From Spirosoma endophyticum (GTDB taxonomy: Bacteria > Bacteroidota > Bacteroidia > Cytophagales > Spirosomataceae): DNA of 47,987 bases. The stretch lies in the NCBI RefSeq assembly GCF_900112365.1, contig NZ_FOLQ01000031.1, positions 1-47,987 on the forward strand, read 5' to 3'. Shown here in pieces: positions 31,925 through 40,810 of this stretch (position 1 is its first letter; each line of letters begins with the position of its first letter). Both the position numbers and the translations under genes were made by a program. The notes under the pieces were generated by a model. It saw only the letters and a program-made list of their open reading frames with translations, made no database searches and was not told where the DNA came from.

Positions 31925-32383
31925 CTACATTATTTTCAAATAGGTTATTTCACATGCTCTACATAAACGCTTTTCGGATATGAACTCAGCAATGTCATAT
32001 CGACCATTCGTTTTTTGATAAATATCTAACCCCCTTCCCAGCACAATTTTCCAACCATTATTTAAGGTAATTGAACGGTCATGAAGTGCCGCATTAAATT
32101 CAAACTGAAAATTGATGGATGAGGCTAAAACCGATTCTGCTAATTCGGTTAATGATTTTCGTGAATCTTCGATATAATCACTTGTATTGTTGGTTACTAA
32201 ATAAAAGGTTAGCTCTGTATCAGCTTCTTTGCATCGAACTACTGTTGTGACAAACTCTAGGAGATTACGAAATTGGTGCGGGTGCCGTATAAACGGATCA
32301 CATAAAATAATTTCAGTGGCTCCCCGTAAATATTTGCCGAACAGCATATCGAATGATACCCCTATTTGATTGTCCCGTATCAC
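31925..32383 (-). CDS. MIT_C-like (phospholipase D-fold) domain, detached C-terminus of BrxL
   Basis: The 152-residue product starts at a GTG and reads GVSFDMLFGKYLRGATEIIL, DPFIRHPHQFRNLLEF, and HDRSITLNNGWKIVLGRGLD. These are the conserved elements of the MIT C-terminal domain, a phospholipase D-like fold. It is in the same reading frame as brxL, separated only by a TAA (32387-32389) and one non-start codon, so the two were probably one protein. It might still be made as a separate subunit by reinitiation. A role in BREX regulation or membrane/nucleic-acid binding is unknown. Confidence 0.72.
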   Translation of the reverse strand: MIRDNQIGVSFDMLFGKYLRGATEIILCDPFIRHPHQFRNLLEFVTTVVRCKEADTELTFYLVTNNTSDYIEDSRKSLTELAESVLASSINFQFEFNAALHDRSITLNNGWKIVLGRGLDIYQKTNGRYDIAEFISEKRLCRACEITYLKIM

Positions 32384-32386
32384 AAA

Positions 32387-33937
32387 TTAGCCAGCTTCAA
32401 GTGGTACGTCAGAAACTACACTTATATCCTGTGGCACGACTGAACTACTGACTGAACTTGGGTTCTCTCCAGCATTTGTAGGCTGTTGAAGAGTTTCCAA
32501 GGTTTCAATCATTACAGACTGACCGGATGAGCGTAGCTTGTAAGAAAAGTCAACTGTTTCAAAGGTTTCGTCAATTTTGACTAATTGCTCTTTTACCCGT
32601 TTACGACACTCAATGGCAAACTCTATTAATTCTTTAGCCTCTGGTTCAGTACAGTTCCCGTCTGGATAAATGACTTTCATCAACCCGGAAAACGTCTTGC
32701 CTATACCGTCTTTATCACGAGTTGTAATGCTGTTCGATAGGTCAAAAAAAGATTTGTAGGCGTGGGTAAAGTCTTCTTTACGAAGTTCTTTCAGAATCTC
32801 GGCTAAATAGTCAACATTAAAGCCGTAATCAGAAGTGAACATTTCATTTCGTAACTTATTTACCTCCCAACCAGGTAAATAAGCATGAATACGGTCCAGA
32901 AACGCCGGGTCATAATAATCACGAGGAAGGGCTTCAAATAGATTACTGTGTTTCAACATATAGGGCACTGAGTGATCGGTATTGCCAACAAAAACCATCG
33001 ATGCGGCAGCTCCATAAACATCAGTTCCCCGCGAGAACGATTTGTTAGCCATGTAATTTTTCAGAATATCCACCAGCCCTTTATCCGTCCGTTTATCCCG
33101 CCCTGCGAACTCATCGTATGAAACCACATCCCAGTAGCCTACCAGCCCGATATCGCCCGTACTATTGTTGACAAACAGTTTTGCCTTACTGACTTCTCCG
33201 CCTGAAATCAGAATGCCATGGGGTGACATTTCTGAATAAATGTGCGACTTACCAGTACCTTTCGGCCCCAGCTCAATGAGATTGTAATTATTCTCAGCGA
33301 AGGGAATTAGTCGAGCTAATTGAATAAGTTTTGATCGAAACGAGAATTCATCAGGATTGAGTCCTAAGGATTGCATGAGCACATCAACCCATTCATCTTT
33401 CGTGAACGCGCTTCGGGCCTCTTTGTAATTATCTAGGTCGGCGTTAGCCATCTGAATGGGCTTCAGATTCTCGATCACCCAAGGCGTTGCACTCGCATCA
33501 TCGGTATTGGCGATATAAGCCATAGTGACAATACACCAAACCCCACTCGACAACAGTTTTTTATGCTGACGGATAACCTCATCAGCAATAGGTACTCGGT
33601 TTAGGCCCAAGTTTATAAACTGTGCTTCGTATAGATCTCGCTTGTCATTTAAACGAACGGCCACTTTATCAATGATCCGGTGACTGCCTCGCTCCCGAAT
33701 TAGTGATTTAATATATTGTGCCTCATCACGATGTACAAAATGACGGGCAATGATATCCCGAACGGTTTGTACACCACTGACTATTGTATCTTCATCATCC
33801 GTAGCGCAGTACTGTCCCAGGAGATACTCCAAAACATAGGTCGGTACAATGGCATTACCTTTTATCAGCTTTGTGAGATCTTTACGGACAATCTTACCTG
33901 CAAAATATTGGTTTAGTTTCTGATTCAGTTCATTCAT
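32387..33937 (-). CDS. brxL: BrxL-like AAA+ ATPase of a BREX system, no Lon protease domain
   Basis: The 516-residue protein matches the BrxL ATPase portion: an N-terminal region (LNQYFAGKIVRKDLTKLIKG, EYLLGQY), Walker A LIELGPKGTGKSHIY near residue 222, and VVSYDEFAG with RGTDVYGAAASMVFVGNTD. BrxL forms DNA-binding hexamer barrels in BREX type 1 and 4. Typical BrxL is about 680 residues with a C-terminal Lon-like protease domain. Here the ATPase runs into a low-complexity linker and an in-frame TAA, followed by an MIT_C-like domain instead. It starts 26 bp after the pglZ stop, so pglZ-brxL form an operon. Confidence 0.85.
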   Translation of the reverse strand: MNELNQKLNQYFAGKIVRKDLTKLIKGNAIVPTYVLEYLLGQYCATDDEDTIVSGVQTVRDIIARHFVHRDEAQYIKSLIRERGSHRIIDKVAVRLNDKRDLYEAQFINLGLNRVPIADEVIRQHKKLLSSGVWCIVTMAYIANTDDASATPWVIENLKPIQMANADLDNYKEARSAFTKDEWVDVLMQSLGLNPDEFSFRSKLIQLARLIPFAENNYNLIELGPKGTGKSHIYSEMSPHGILISGGEVSKAKLFVNNSTGDIGLVGYWDVVSYDEFAGRDKRTDKGLVDILKNYMANKSFSRGTDVYGAAASMVFVGNTDHSVPYMLKHSNLFEALPRDYYDPAFLDRIHAYLPGWEVNKLRNEMFTSDYGFNVDYLAEILKELRKEDFTHAYKSFFDLSNSITTRDKDGIGKTFSGLMKVIYPDGNCTEPEAKELIEFAIECRKRVKEQLVKIDETFETVDFSYKLRSSGQSVMIETLETLQQPTNAGENPSSVSSSVVPQDISVVSDVPLEAG

Positions 33938-33963
33938 TGGAAAGGATGTATGGATGGCGCGAC

Positions 33964-34494
33964 TTAGAAGTTGTCAAAATCATTAGTGAAAGCAATCGTC
34001 AATAGAAAATTAAAAGTCCTGTAGGTTTTCCATTGACTTGTACCATCTATCGGTTCCTCCAGTCGCAAAATAATGGACTGATTATTGTAAAAAATGCCAG
34101 CCTTTTGAGTTAATTGAAACCGATGCTTCGTTTCGCGTAGCCGCTCGGCCGTTTCTGTAGAGTCGAATAAATACAAAAATTGATCGGATAGCAACGTACT
34201 ATCTTCGGCAAAAAAGGCAGCCCTAATTTGACGTGGCTGAACTCGGTCGCCAATGGCTTCCTGCTGCCAGAATGATACAGCAACAATATTGGTTGTGATG
34301 CGGTCAAATGTCTTGATTAGATCAATATCGACCAATCGAAGAGTATCTACTTTTTTCTTAACGATCTTCAATAAGGGTACAACGACTTCCTGCAAAGAAG
34401 CACCACCATGCACATAACGACTTCCTGATCCACTCAATCGAAGACGTTGCGCCGATTTAGGCAGTAAAATAGTGGTATCGCCTACTAAACCTAC
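33964..34494 (-). pseudogene. pglZ: pglZ, C-terminal part (after second in-frame TAG)
   Basis: This frame continues directly from the middle pglZ part after an in-frame TAG at 34497-34495. It reads VGLVGDTTILLPKSAQRLRL, then SGSRYVHGGASLQEVVVPLL, the conserved PglZ C-terminal HGG element, and ends at 33964. The first internal start is a Met at 34437. The lack of any frameshift between the parts shows that only a nonsense codon separates them. PglZ is the alkaline phosphatase-superfamily protein of all BREX systems. Confidence 0.8.
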
Positions 34495-35883
34495 CTAGTT
34501 ACTCTCGAAACGTTTGAACCCTTCACTTGCCTTTAAATTCTGCCCGATTATATACCGTCGGCCCTGTTTCCAAACCTGACCAGTTATAGAAGTCGCTAAA
34601 AAATCGGTATCATCGACGGGTTGCTGCTGGTACAGAAATCCATGATCGGCTGTTATCCAAATATGGACACCATTCATATTCACCACTTTGCGAATGATTG
34701 TTTGGATGGTATCCAAAACTCGATCTGATTCATCAACCACCTGCTGCTCCGTAGCTAATGTATCCCCAATTCGGTCAATACTATTGTGATAAATATAAAT
34801 AACTGAGTAAGGCTTTACCCACTCTCTGCCTTCTCTATTGGCATTAAGGGCCAGAAAGTCAGTTGAGCTAATAGCGATCCCTTTGTGTTTCTGCAAAATG
34901 GCCGAGCGGTTACCTGTTCCTTGTGTTGGCAAGCTATCGGCCAGAACTGCATCAGTGCCAGGCTGAATGGCAAGCTGTGTTTGGGGGAGCAATGCCGCCA
35001 TGCCTAACTGTGTGTAAGAAGGAAGGCCAGTTACCATATACGACAAATCGGCTACGTACCGGTTTTCAGTCTGCATGCGTTCGGCTAACTCCCGCCCCCA
35101 CTCATAGCGAAGTCCATCTGAAATAATGACAAACGTCCGCCCTTTATTTAACTGGGGTTCTATTTGGTAGCGAAAAAAATACCGTTGGGTTTGCAACGGG
35201 CCAAAGGCCCATTCGATTGTCTGATCTACTATTCTTTGCCAGTGATTACTAAGGGGCAGTAACCATTGGTTGGTATAGACTGCGTCAATTGCCTGAACAA
35301 CAGTTTCCAGCAGATCTGACTGACCTTCTGCCTGTTTTGTCTGTCGGTAAGCGTATACTAATTTGCGATAATGATTGTCTACCCGATAGAGTCGTTCTGT
35401 ATATCGTTCGGGGCCTTCTGAAAGTGCTTCAAACGGTTCGTCGGCCCAAGCTTCGACTAACGACCGAATCCAGACAGCATGAATCAATACATCATAATAA
35501 GACTGATAGGTTAGATACCAGTATTTGTTTTGGCGTTGTTTTTGGATAGTTTCAATCCGCTCAGGTGTCGCCGTTCCGCTCACAACCGTTCGAGCTAATT
35601 CGTCAATAATACGCTGTTCGACAGGCTCAAATAAATTATCGTCCAGTAGAGCTTCGAGAGTAGTCCTAGGTAAAAGAGTTGGCAGATTCAGATCATTACC
35701 AGCACGTTTGGAAAGTTGCCGGAAGCTATCCTGATAGCGAAGGTTAACCCGCCATCGATTCATCAATACGCGTGCATCGGGCTTCAGAAGTGTAGGCAAA
35801 AAGGGAGTATTTGTCTGGAAGAGAGCCAGCACAAACTCGTAAATTGAGGGGGTGTTTGAGGCATAGCCAAAACGGCTTGTCAC
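34495..35883 (-). pseudogene. pglZ: pglZ, middle part with the phosphatase-like domain
   Basis: The 462-residue open part contains the PglZ core: VIISDGLRYEWGRELAERMQ with the first metal-binding aspartate, the segment SYMVTGLPSYTQLGMAALLP with the catalytic Thr/Ser region, and WITADHGFLYQ with a conserved metal-binding D-H pair. It lies in one frame with the N-terminal part, separated by an in-frame TAG at 35928-35926. The C-terminal part follows another TAG. All expected catalytic residues are still present, so decay is recent or the stops are read through. No frameshift was found over about 2.5 kb. Confidence 0.85.
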
Positions 35884-35925
35884 TAGTTGCCAGAATGTTT
35901 CAGTGAGCCCAAACCGAATTAATTC

Positions 35926-36462
35926 CTACCCAAACCGGTCATCAGAACTGGTTGTGATAGTATGCGCGTAAGCCAATAGCATTTCACTTAGGCTCAGGCT
36001 CTCCTGCCCAAAGACAACCGCCAGCATCCGATTTCGTAGACCAGCTTCAGATTCGCCCGTAGGGATACCGAGCTTGGCTAGTTTCTCACGCCGTCGGTTA
36101 CTTTTAAAAAATTCAATATGCGTACTGACAAAGGTATGGTAGTGATAATCCAGATTCAGATCTTGCATAAACTGAGCCTGTAAATCGGTCCGAAAAACGT
36201 AACCCGCCAGTTGGACATCCAGTAGCCAGTTTTGCTCATAAACTGGTTGGCCGTAAGGAAAATACAATAGAAAGGATGTATCTGGCTGTTCATAAAACAG
36301 CCGATACTTAATACCGAACTCATTGTTATTTACTGTAATTGTTTCAATATTGGGCAGGTCGAGCTGGGTTACCTGTTCGATCATCTCCCCACTATCATCG
36401 TACCAAAAAATGACTCGATATTTTGCAAATAAGTTGAGCAGTGATGCTGTTAGTTTATCCAA
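35926..36462 (-). pseudogene. pglZ: pglZ, N-terminal part
   Basis: The first 178 residues are the usual PglZ beginning: LLNLFAKYRVIFWYDDSGEM and LLYFPYGQPVYEQNWLLDVQ. A TTG at 36462 is the only suitable start; the frame then runs to an in-frame TAG at 35928-35926. Beyond it the same frame continues ELIRFGLTETFWQLVTSRFG into the middle part. The gene lies 83 bp downstream of the 253-aa membrane protein and upstream of brxL. BREX normally requires PglZ for methylation and defence, so the system is likely inactive unless the stops are suppressed. Confidence 0.82.
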
Positions 36463-36545
36463 AGGAATCGTAAATAAGGGTGCCAGATGGCGTCATTCGA
36501 TTCCTCAAAATTGGTTGAATAATCTGGAAAGTTTAACTAGCCTAA

Positions 36546-37307
36546 TTAGTTTATGCTCTCGAGCTGTTGATTAAGGGCTTTTAATTGCTGCGTGTGTTCG
36601 GGCGTACCTGCCGTTTCCGATGATGCAGCTACCTGTATGGCTTTGTTGGTAAGCGTTTTCAGGGTACTTACTTGAGACTGTAGATGTTCATTTTGTGTCG
36701 TTTTGGCAACTAATGCTTTTTCGGTCTTATTTAGCCGATCAAGTAATGAACCAGCGGCCGCTTCAATGAACGCAGCCGAGCTTACAGCGGCTGCCAGACA
36801 ATAAGCGCCAAACACAAAATAATGGTAGGTTGAGGGTTTATCCAGCAAGTCGCTGGAAGCACTCATCAGCACAAAAGGAACGATACCACCAGCCACAACT
36901 CCCCCTAACAAACAGATTTGTACATGGCGATTCAACCGCTCAACTGAATCTGCTCCAGTGTTGATTGCGTCGACTTTAACCGTATCATACGTTCGTAAGT
37001 AGTTCCAGGTTCCACCTAGCAGCCCACAGGCCACAATGATTAACAGCATTGTCCAAACGTCGAGCGGTTCGGTTGTAGTTTGTTTTTCCACTGCTCCCGC
37101 TGCTGGACTGAGTGTCGTTTGAGCAGCTGCTTTACTCGCTGTGGCCTGCGTTGTGCTGGAGGCTGGGCTAGTACTTGCTGTCTTCGTCGCTGTGGCTGAC
37201 GTGCCGTTGGTGGCTGTACCTGGGATCGGCTGCGTCGGGCCGGGTATCCATAATAAAAGGCAGAATAAGAACGTGAACATGGTGACGAGGAAATAAAAGA
37301 GGAACAA
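36546..37307 (-). CDS. Membrane protein with Thr/Ala/Ser-rich linker, 253 aa
   Basis: No family recognised. An N-terminal hydrophobic helix (residues 1-22) is followed by a 55-residue low-complexity Thr/Ala/Ser linker. Three further helices lie at about 85-103 (WTMLLIIVACGLLGGTWNYL), 130-150 and 163-190, and a C-terminal coiled coil (RLNKTEKALVAKTTQNEHLQ) ends the protein. It lies 10 bp after the 538-aa exported-protein gene, so they form an operon with the peptidase gene upstream. The coiled coil may pair with the one in the 538-aa protein. Function unknown. Confidence 0.68.
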   Translation of the reverse strand: MFLFYFLVTMFTFLFCLLLWIPGPTQPIPGTATNGTSATATKTASTSPASSTTQATASKAAAQTTLSPAAGAVEKQTTTEPLDVWTMLLIIVACGLLGGTWNYLRTYDTVKVDAINTGADSVERLNRHVQICLLGGVVAGGIVPFVLMSASSDLLDKPSTYHYFVFGAYCLAAAVSSAAFIEAAAGSLLDRLNKTEKALVAKTTQNEHLQSQVSTLKTLTNKAIQVAASSETAGTPEHTQQLKALNQQLESIN

Positions 37308-37317
37308 GACAAAAACA

Positions 37318-38934
37318 CTACTTTACCTGCGCAAGATTGTATGTGAAGGCGAAAAAGGGCTTGATCCGATAACCGTTTTCGGTGGGTATCTCAAACGACA
37401 CTGGAACCGAATCATCTGGTACATAACCTCCAGAAAGAACGTTGGATTTCACATAAGCAATGCCGCCATGAAACAACATACGACGGCCCAGTACTTCAAA
37501 GGCGACACCGCCCCCGCCGAAAACAGCTAACGAGCCGCCTGACAACGGATAACCTAATCCCGCGCTAATCACTGGATTAATTTGAGAATAGTTGCCCCAA
37601 GACACATCGAACATCGTTACCAAATAAGGTGAACCAAGACCGACTTTATCCTGAACCAGCGTTCCTGCTGTAGCGGATGTCGGTTTATCGGGTTTGATGC
37701 TATAGCTATTCTCCGTAAGAAACGGCAAGCCGACCCCAGCACTTATGTTAATGTGCATGGTTCCTTTTACCTGTACGACGAACGTCGTGTCTAATTCAGG
37801 TGGACTAGCGGTAAGCTTACCATCCTGAAACTTCATTATCTTGTAGCTTTGGCGAATATCCATTTTGTCGCCTTTAGCAGAAGTTGTAAAGACATGAGTG
37901 AAATTAGCACTAAGTATTTCTTCTTTGGTTTGCCAGAATCGGGTGAATTCTAGGACCCAGTCAGTGCTGGTAACAATCTCATGCCTTTTGACAACATCCG
38001 AATTGGCTTTATCAAGATCAGCAGTTGCTTGTTGGGCCGCTGTAACAACATCCTTTACCTGCTGCTTCTCGCTGTCTTTGAGCTTATCACCGTATTCATC
38101 AAGTATTCGATTACCCAGCACTTTGATCGTACTTAACAGCTCGCGCAAATCAGAGGTTTGTTTCTTAAGTCCTGTAGCGTCATCATCTACAGATTTTTTT
38201 AAATCGGCAACTTTTTGTTGGGCATAATCGGTAATAAGCGCATTGAGACTTACGCTTGGTGTATTGCCAAACGGCGCAAAAAAGCCGTCAAAAATTTCCT
38301 TAGTTGTGGTGGTAAGTCTGCCAGCATCGTCAATAAAAAACTTTTTTTCATCTATTAGCTTTTTGCGCTCAATTAACCCAGTATATAAGTTGAGATATGC
38401 CTGTTTATAGCTGCTAAGGGCTGTTGCATATTGGGTGGCTTTCCCGTCACTCCGTTTCTTGAAATCGAGCAGCGTATTCAGTAGTATACCAACCTCATTA
38501 TTTCTAGCCTGATCCGCTTTGACTTCCTGGCTTGTTAATTTCTTAGTTATACTAGATGTAGACTCGTTTAAAGCTTTGGCCTTTTGAGTTCCATCGGGTA
38601 GTGATAAACCAGGTAACCCTTTTATGGAAAATGGTCCCGTCAGACTATCTCCAAAGGATTTGTTTATGGTTACCTCTACTTTAGTCGGCTTGAAAGCAAA
38701 GCGAAACGGATTGCCGGTGCTAGTAATGACAATTTTGCCATCACGCCGGACATGGAGGTAAGATGACTCCAGAAAACTCCCATCCTTTTTTTTTCGCTCA
38801 TATTTTAGCTCACCAGTGGCTAGATTCTGAGTGATGCGTAACTCACTGTCTTTTATCGGCTGAGCCTGTATGTGATGACTGAGCTGCATAGTACCGATAA
38901 CGGTGATAGCAAAAAAGAGACTATACGTATTCAT
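37318..38934 (-). CDS. Exported coiled-coil and beta-rich (outer-membrane-like) protein, 538 aa
   Basis: A clear signal peptide (NTYSLFFAITVIGTMQLSHH, cut near IQAQP, about residue 25) precedes three regions. Residues 30-120 are beta-rich. Residues 130-330 are a long helical/coiled-coil region (KADQARNNEVGILLNTLLDF; VKDVVTAAQQATADLDKANS). The C-terminal 130 residues have alternating Gly-rich strands (NPVISAGLGYPLSGGSLAVF; FHGGIAYVKSNVLSGGY) ending in an aromatic-rich strand, resembling a small outer-membrane barrel. No family name was recognised. It is in an operon with a papain-like peptidase and a membrane protein, so envelope function is likely. Confidence 0.72.
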   Translation of the reverse strand: MNTYSLFFAITVIGTMQLSHHIQAQPIKDSELRITQNLATGELKYERKKKDGSFLESSYLHVRRDGKIVITSTGNPFRFAFKPTKVEVTINKSFGDSLTGPFSIKGLPGLSLPDGTQKAKALNESTSSITKKLTSQEVKADQARNNEVGILLNTLLDFKKRSDGKATQYATALSSYKQAYLNLYTGLIERKKLIDEKKFFIDDAGRLTTTTKEIFDGFFAPFGNTPSVSLNALITDYAQQKVADLKKSVDDDATGLKKQTSDLRELLSTIKVLGNRILDEYGDKLKDSEKQQVKDVVTAAQQATADLDKANSDVVKRHEIVTSTDWVLEFTRFWQTKEEILSANFTHVFTTSAKGDKMDIRQSYKIMKFQDGKLTASPPELDTTFVVQVKGTMHINISAGVGLPFLTENSYSIKPDKPTSATAGTLVQDKVGLGSPYLVTMFDVSWGNYSQINPVISAGLGYPLSGGSLAVFGGGGVAFEVLGRRMLFHGGIAYVKSNVLSGGYVPDDSVPVSFEIPTENGYRIKPFFAFTYNLAQVK

Positions 38935-38967
38935 GATTGATTAGTGTTTGTGGGATTGTACGGCGTC

Positions 38968-39771
38968 TTAGTACGAAATAGGTGCAGCGATCGAAGTAGG
39001 TGGATTTACTCTCAAAAAATCAGTCAGTAAGTTTACTCTTAATCCTTCCTTCAACTTTTTTGTATTAAGCGCGTCGAATACTGCATATGCCTCATCACAG
39101 TAGGTACGAAGGAAATTCCAGGTCATTTGTTGCTTGCGCCCCCAGGTGACACAAACGGGGCCCTGTGCCGTATATCCCGAAACATATACATAATGACCAC
39201 CCCATGAGTTGGGCGATCCAGTTGAGCCATCAACAACTTCCCACGGTTGGCCACCATCAATTTGTCCTTTGGCTGATTTGGGTAATAGTAACCCGATACC
39301 CACACCCACATCCATGAAAATGGCGTTCTTTACTTCATCGGGATTTGCTGGATTAATCTGGGCAAATGCACTGATAGTGAGTTGCTGATCAGCTGCCAGC
39401 CAACCCGTATTGCGCCACCGATTTAATGAATCAAGCACAACTACACCATTATCCATTCCGCCTGTTTCCAGAAAATACTCACTAATTACATCCTGATCGC
39501 TGATTGAAATGATTTGATTCTGCTCGATTACTTCAAAACGTAGTGTATGATGTGCACGCCCTGCTATGACGCAATCACCTAGTTTGTCATTTGCGTACAT
39601 AGGAGTCGGAATGCCAGAATGTTTGACGTCAAAATCGTAGGCATCCGGTATCACCAGATCAAATGGGGCTTTCATCAACTTGCTGAACTGTAGTGTCCGG
39701 GGATCCTTTCGGGCACGGGCTTTGCCCAGTTTGAACACTTTGTGAAAACCAATTCCTTTTGCGCGTGCCAT
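38968..39771 (-). CDS. Papain-like cysteine peptidase, 267 aa
   Basis: The ATG at 39771 (MARAKGIGFHKVFKLGKARA) is preferred over a TTG-type start 63 bp upstream. The candidate nucleophile is Cys67 in NDKLGDCVIAGRAHH, the general-base His193 lies in WGGHYVYVSGY, and a polar residue follows near TWGRKQQMTW. This is the C1/papain-like order Cys-His-Asn/Asp, of the type with NDxxGDC seen in phage and actinobacterial proteins. The N-terminus is basic with no signal peptide, so it is probably cytoplasmic. It is the first gene of a three-gene operon with an exported protein and a membrane protein. Substrate unknown. Confidence 0.78.
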   Translation of the reverse strand: MARAKGIGFHKVFKLGKARARKDPRTLQFSKLMKAPFDLVIPDAYDFDVKHSGIPTPMYANDKLGDCVIAGRAHHTLRFEVIEQNQIISISDQDVISEYFLETGGMDNGVVVLDSLNRWRNTGWLAADQQLTISAFAQINPANPDEVKNAIFMDVGVGIGLLLPKSAKGQIDGGQPWEVVDGSTGSPNSWGGHYVYVSGYTAQGPVCVTWGRKQQMTWNFLRTYCDEAYAVFDALNTKKLKEGLRVNLLTDFLRVNPPTSIAAPISY

Positions 39772-39841
39772 ATATATTAGTAGATTCTGAGGTATGAACT
39801 TTGACCATTCAAAGCTACATCCTCCCCCTAGCACTCTGCAC

Positions 39842-39855
39842 CGGGAAATTTCCCG
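39842..39855. promoter_or_regulatory. Perfect 14-bp palindrome upstream of the peptidase operon
   Basis: CGGGAAATTTCCCG is a perfect palindrome 70 bp upstream of the peptidase ATG. It may be an operator of this three-gene operon; chance cannot be excluded. Confidence 0.35.
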
Positions 39856-39887
39856 TATTTACGCTGTCTTCTAGCTGTTTTTTACGC

Positions 39888-39918
39888 AAAAAGCCCCTGA
39901 TAGTAGTCAGAGGCTTTT
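39888..39918 (-). terminator. Rho-independent terminator of the TAC operon
   Basis: Read on the minus strand, AAAAGCCTCTGA, loop CTACTA and TCAGGGGCTTTTT form a long stem with one mismatch and a T-run, 22 bp after the SecB-like gene stop. It separates the toxin-antitoxin-chaperone operon from the peptidase operon. Confidence 0.85.
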
Positions 39919-39939
39919 GAGAATCGATTATCAGCAGAA

Positions 39940-40386
39940 TTAACCGGCTGGCTGAAAAGCTGACGGATCAACAATGGGCAATACAACGTTTTGAAGGCTG
40001 GTTCCGCGTAAACGCTCGAACAATACGCCCCGCGTTGTGGAGATAGAAATTGAATTCAAGGCCGTGGCCAGGCCTGATGGCAATATTCCAGGTATACGGT
40101 GCTCTTCCGGCTGACTTTGTAGCCAGTCCTGGTAGCCGGTTAGATGGTAGTGACAGGCGGAATGAAGCACAACCATAGGAGCCTGTTCAGGCGATGTCCC
40201 AGCTTCTATTTCAACCTGGACAATCTGCTCGTTATGTTCTGAATCAAATAGATGCTGCAACAAAATGCCAAATCCTATCTCGGCATCTTCGTTCATCAGG
40301 CTTTCGTTAATGGTAAATGAGCTGACCCGAATTTCTTTAATTTGAAACCCTATTGTTACAGCGCTTTCGTCTGCCATATTATCCAT
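39940..40386 (-). CDS. SecB-like chaperone of a toxin-antitoxin-chaperone (TAC) module
   Basis: The 148-residue protein has the SecB fold pattern: strands such as TIGFQIKEIRVSSFTINESL, and the C-terminal helix signature SISISTTRGVLFERLRGTSL followed by VVLPIVDPSAF, which matches the SecB RG-x-F/P-x-V-x-x-x-x-F ending. The first ATG (40386) overlaps the antitoxin stop by 8 bp, and a second ATG at 40377 follows it. SecB-like TAC chaperones fold and protect an unstable antitoxin, as in Mycobacterium HigB1-HigA1-Rv1957. The gene order here, toxin, antitoxin, chaperone, is the same. The gene does not sit near export genes, supporting a TAC role over general SecB. Confidence 0.82.
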   Translation of the reverse strand: MDNMADESAVTIGFQIKEIRVSSFTINESLMNEDAEIGFGILLQHLFDSEHNEQIVQVEIEAGTSPEQAPMVVLHSACHYHLTGYQDWLQSQPEEHRIPGILPSGLATALNSISISTTRGVLFERLRGTSLQNVVLPIVDPSAFQPAG

Positions 40387-40774
40387 TTGGTTGGGATTGC
40401 CCGATACTTGCCTGAAAACTACCCCACATGACAGGTTGCCCCGTATGTTTATACCGGTCTGTGAACACCATAACCGGCTGGTAGCGAATTACAGTATGGG
40501 TTACAATCTTCGGCTCTTCTTCTTTTACGCACAATAATTTCACATCCAGCACCTGCGAAAGGTCGCTAAGGGTATCGGTTGTGAAGTTGTGCGTACCACT
40601 TAACCATTTGCTAATTTCGGAGGGCTGCTTGCCCATTTTTTTTGCCAGTTGCTTCTGCGTCCAACCCTTAGCCGCCAGCGCGTCGGCAATGCGGGCGGCC
40701 ATCATCATGCGGTCGTGTACGCGTTGTTGCTCCTGGGGCGTTGCCTCAGCTAGCAGAGTGTCAATTAGATTCAT
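40379..40774 (-). CDS. higA: HigA-like XRE antitoxin with C-terminal chaperone-addiction-like tail
   Basis: Residues 25-85 are an XRE-type HTH (IADALAAKGWTQKQLAKKMG, KQPSEISKWLSGTHNFTTDT). The C-terminal 45 residues (IRYQPVMVFTDRYKHTGQPV, then MWGSFQASI) are aromatic-rich and extended. In TAC modules such tails (ChAD) make the antitoxin aggregate or be degraded unless SecB-like chaperone binds. The gene lies between the toxin (36 bp upstream) and the chaperone (8-bp overlap). It should neutralise the toxin and repress the operon. The tail assignment is by composition and context. Confidence 0.85.
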   Translation of the reverse strand: MNLIDTLLAEATPQEQQRVHDRMMMAARIADALAAKGWTQKQLAKKMGKQPSEISKWLSGTHNFTTDTLSDLSQVLDVKLLCVKEEEPKIVTHTVIRYQPVMVFTDRYKHTGQPVMWGSFQASIGQSQPNG

Positions 40775-40810
40775 AGATAATGGATGTTGGCTGGTTCTGG
40801 TAAGTAGTGC

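Noticed and set aside
33964..36462. Genome-wide amber recoding to explain the stops in pglZ
   Set aside because: Other genes here end normally at TAG (the sigma factor at 25141-25143 and the 619-aa gene at 43559-43561), so global reassignment is not supported.
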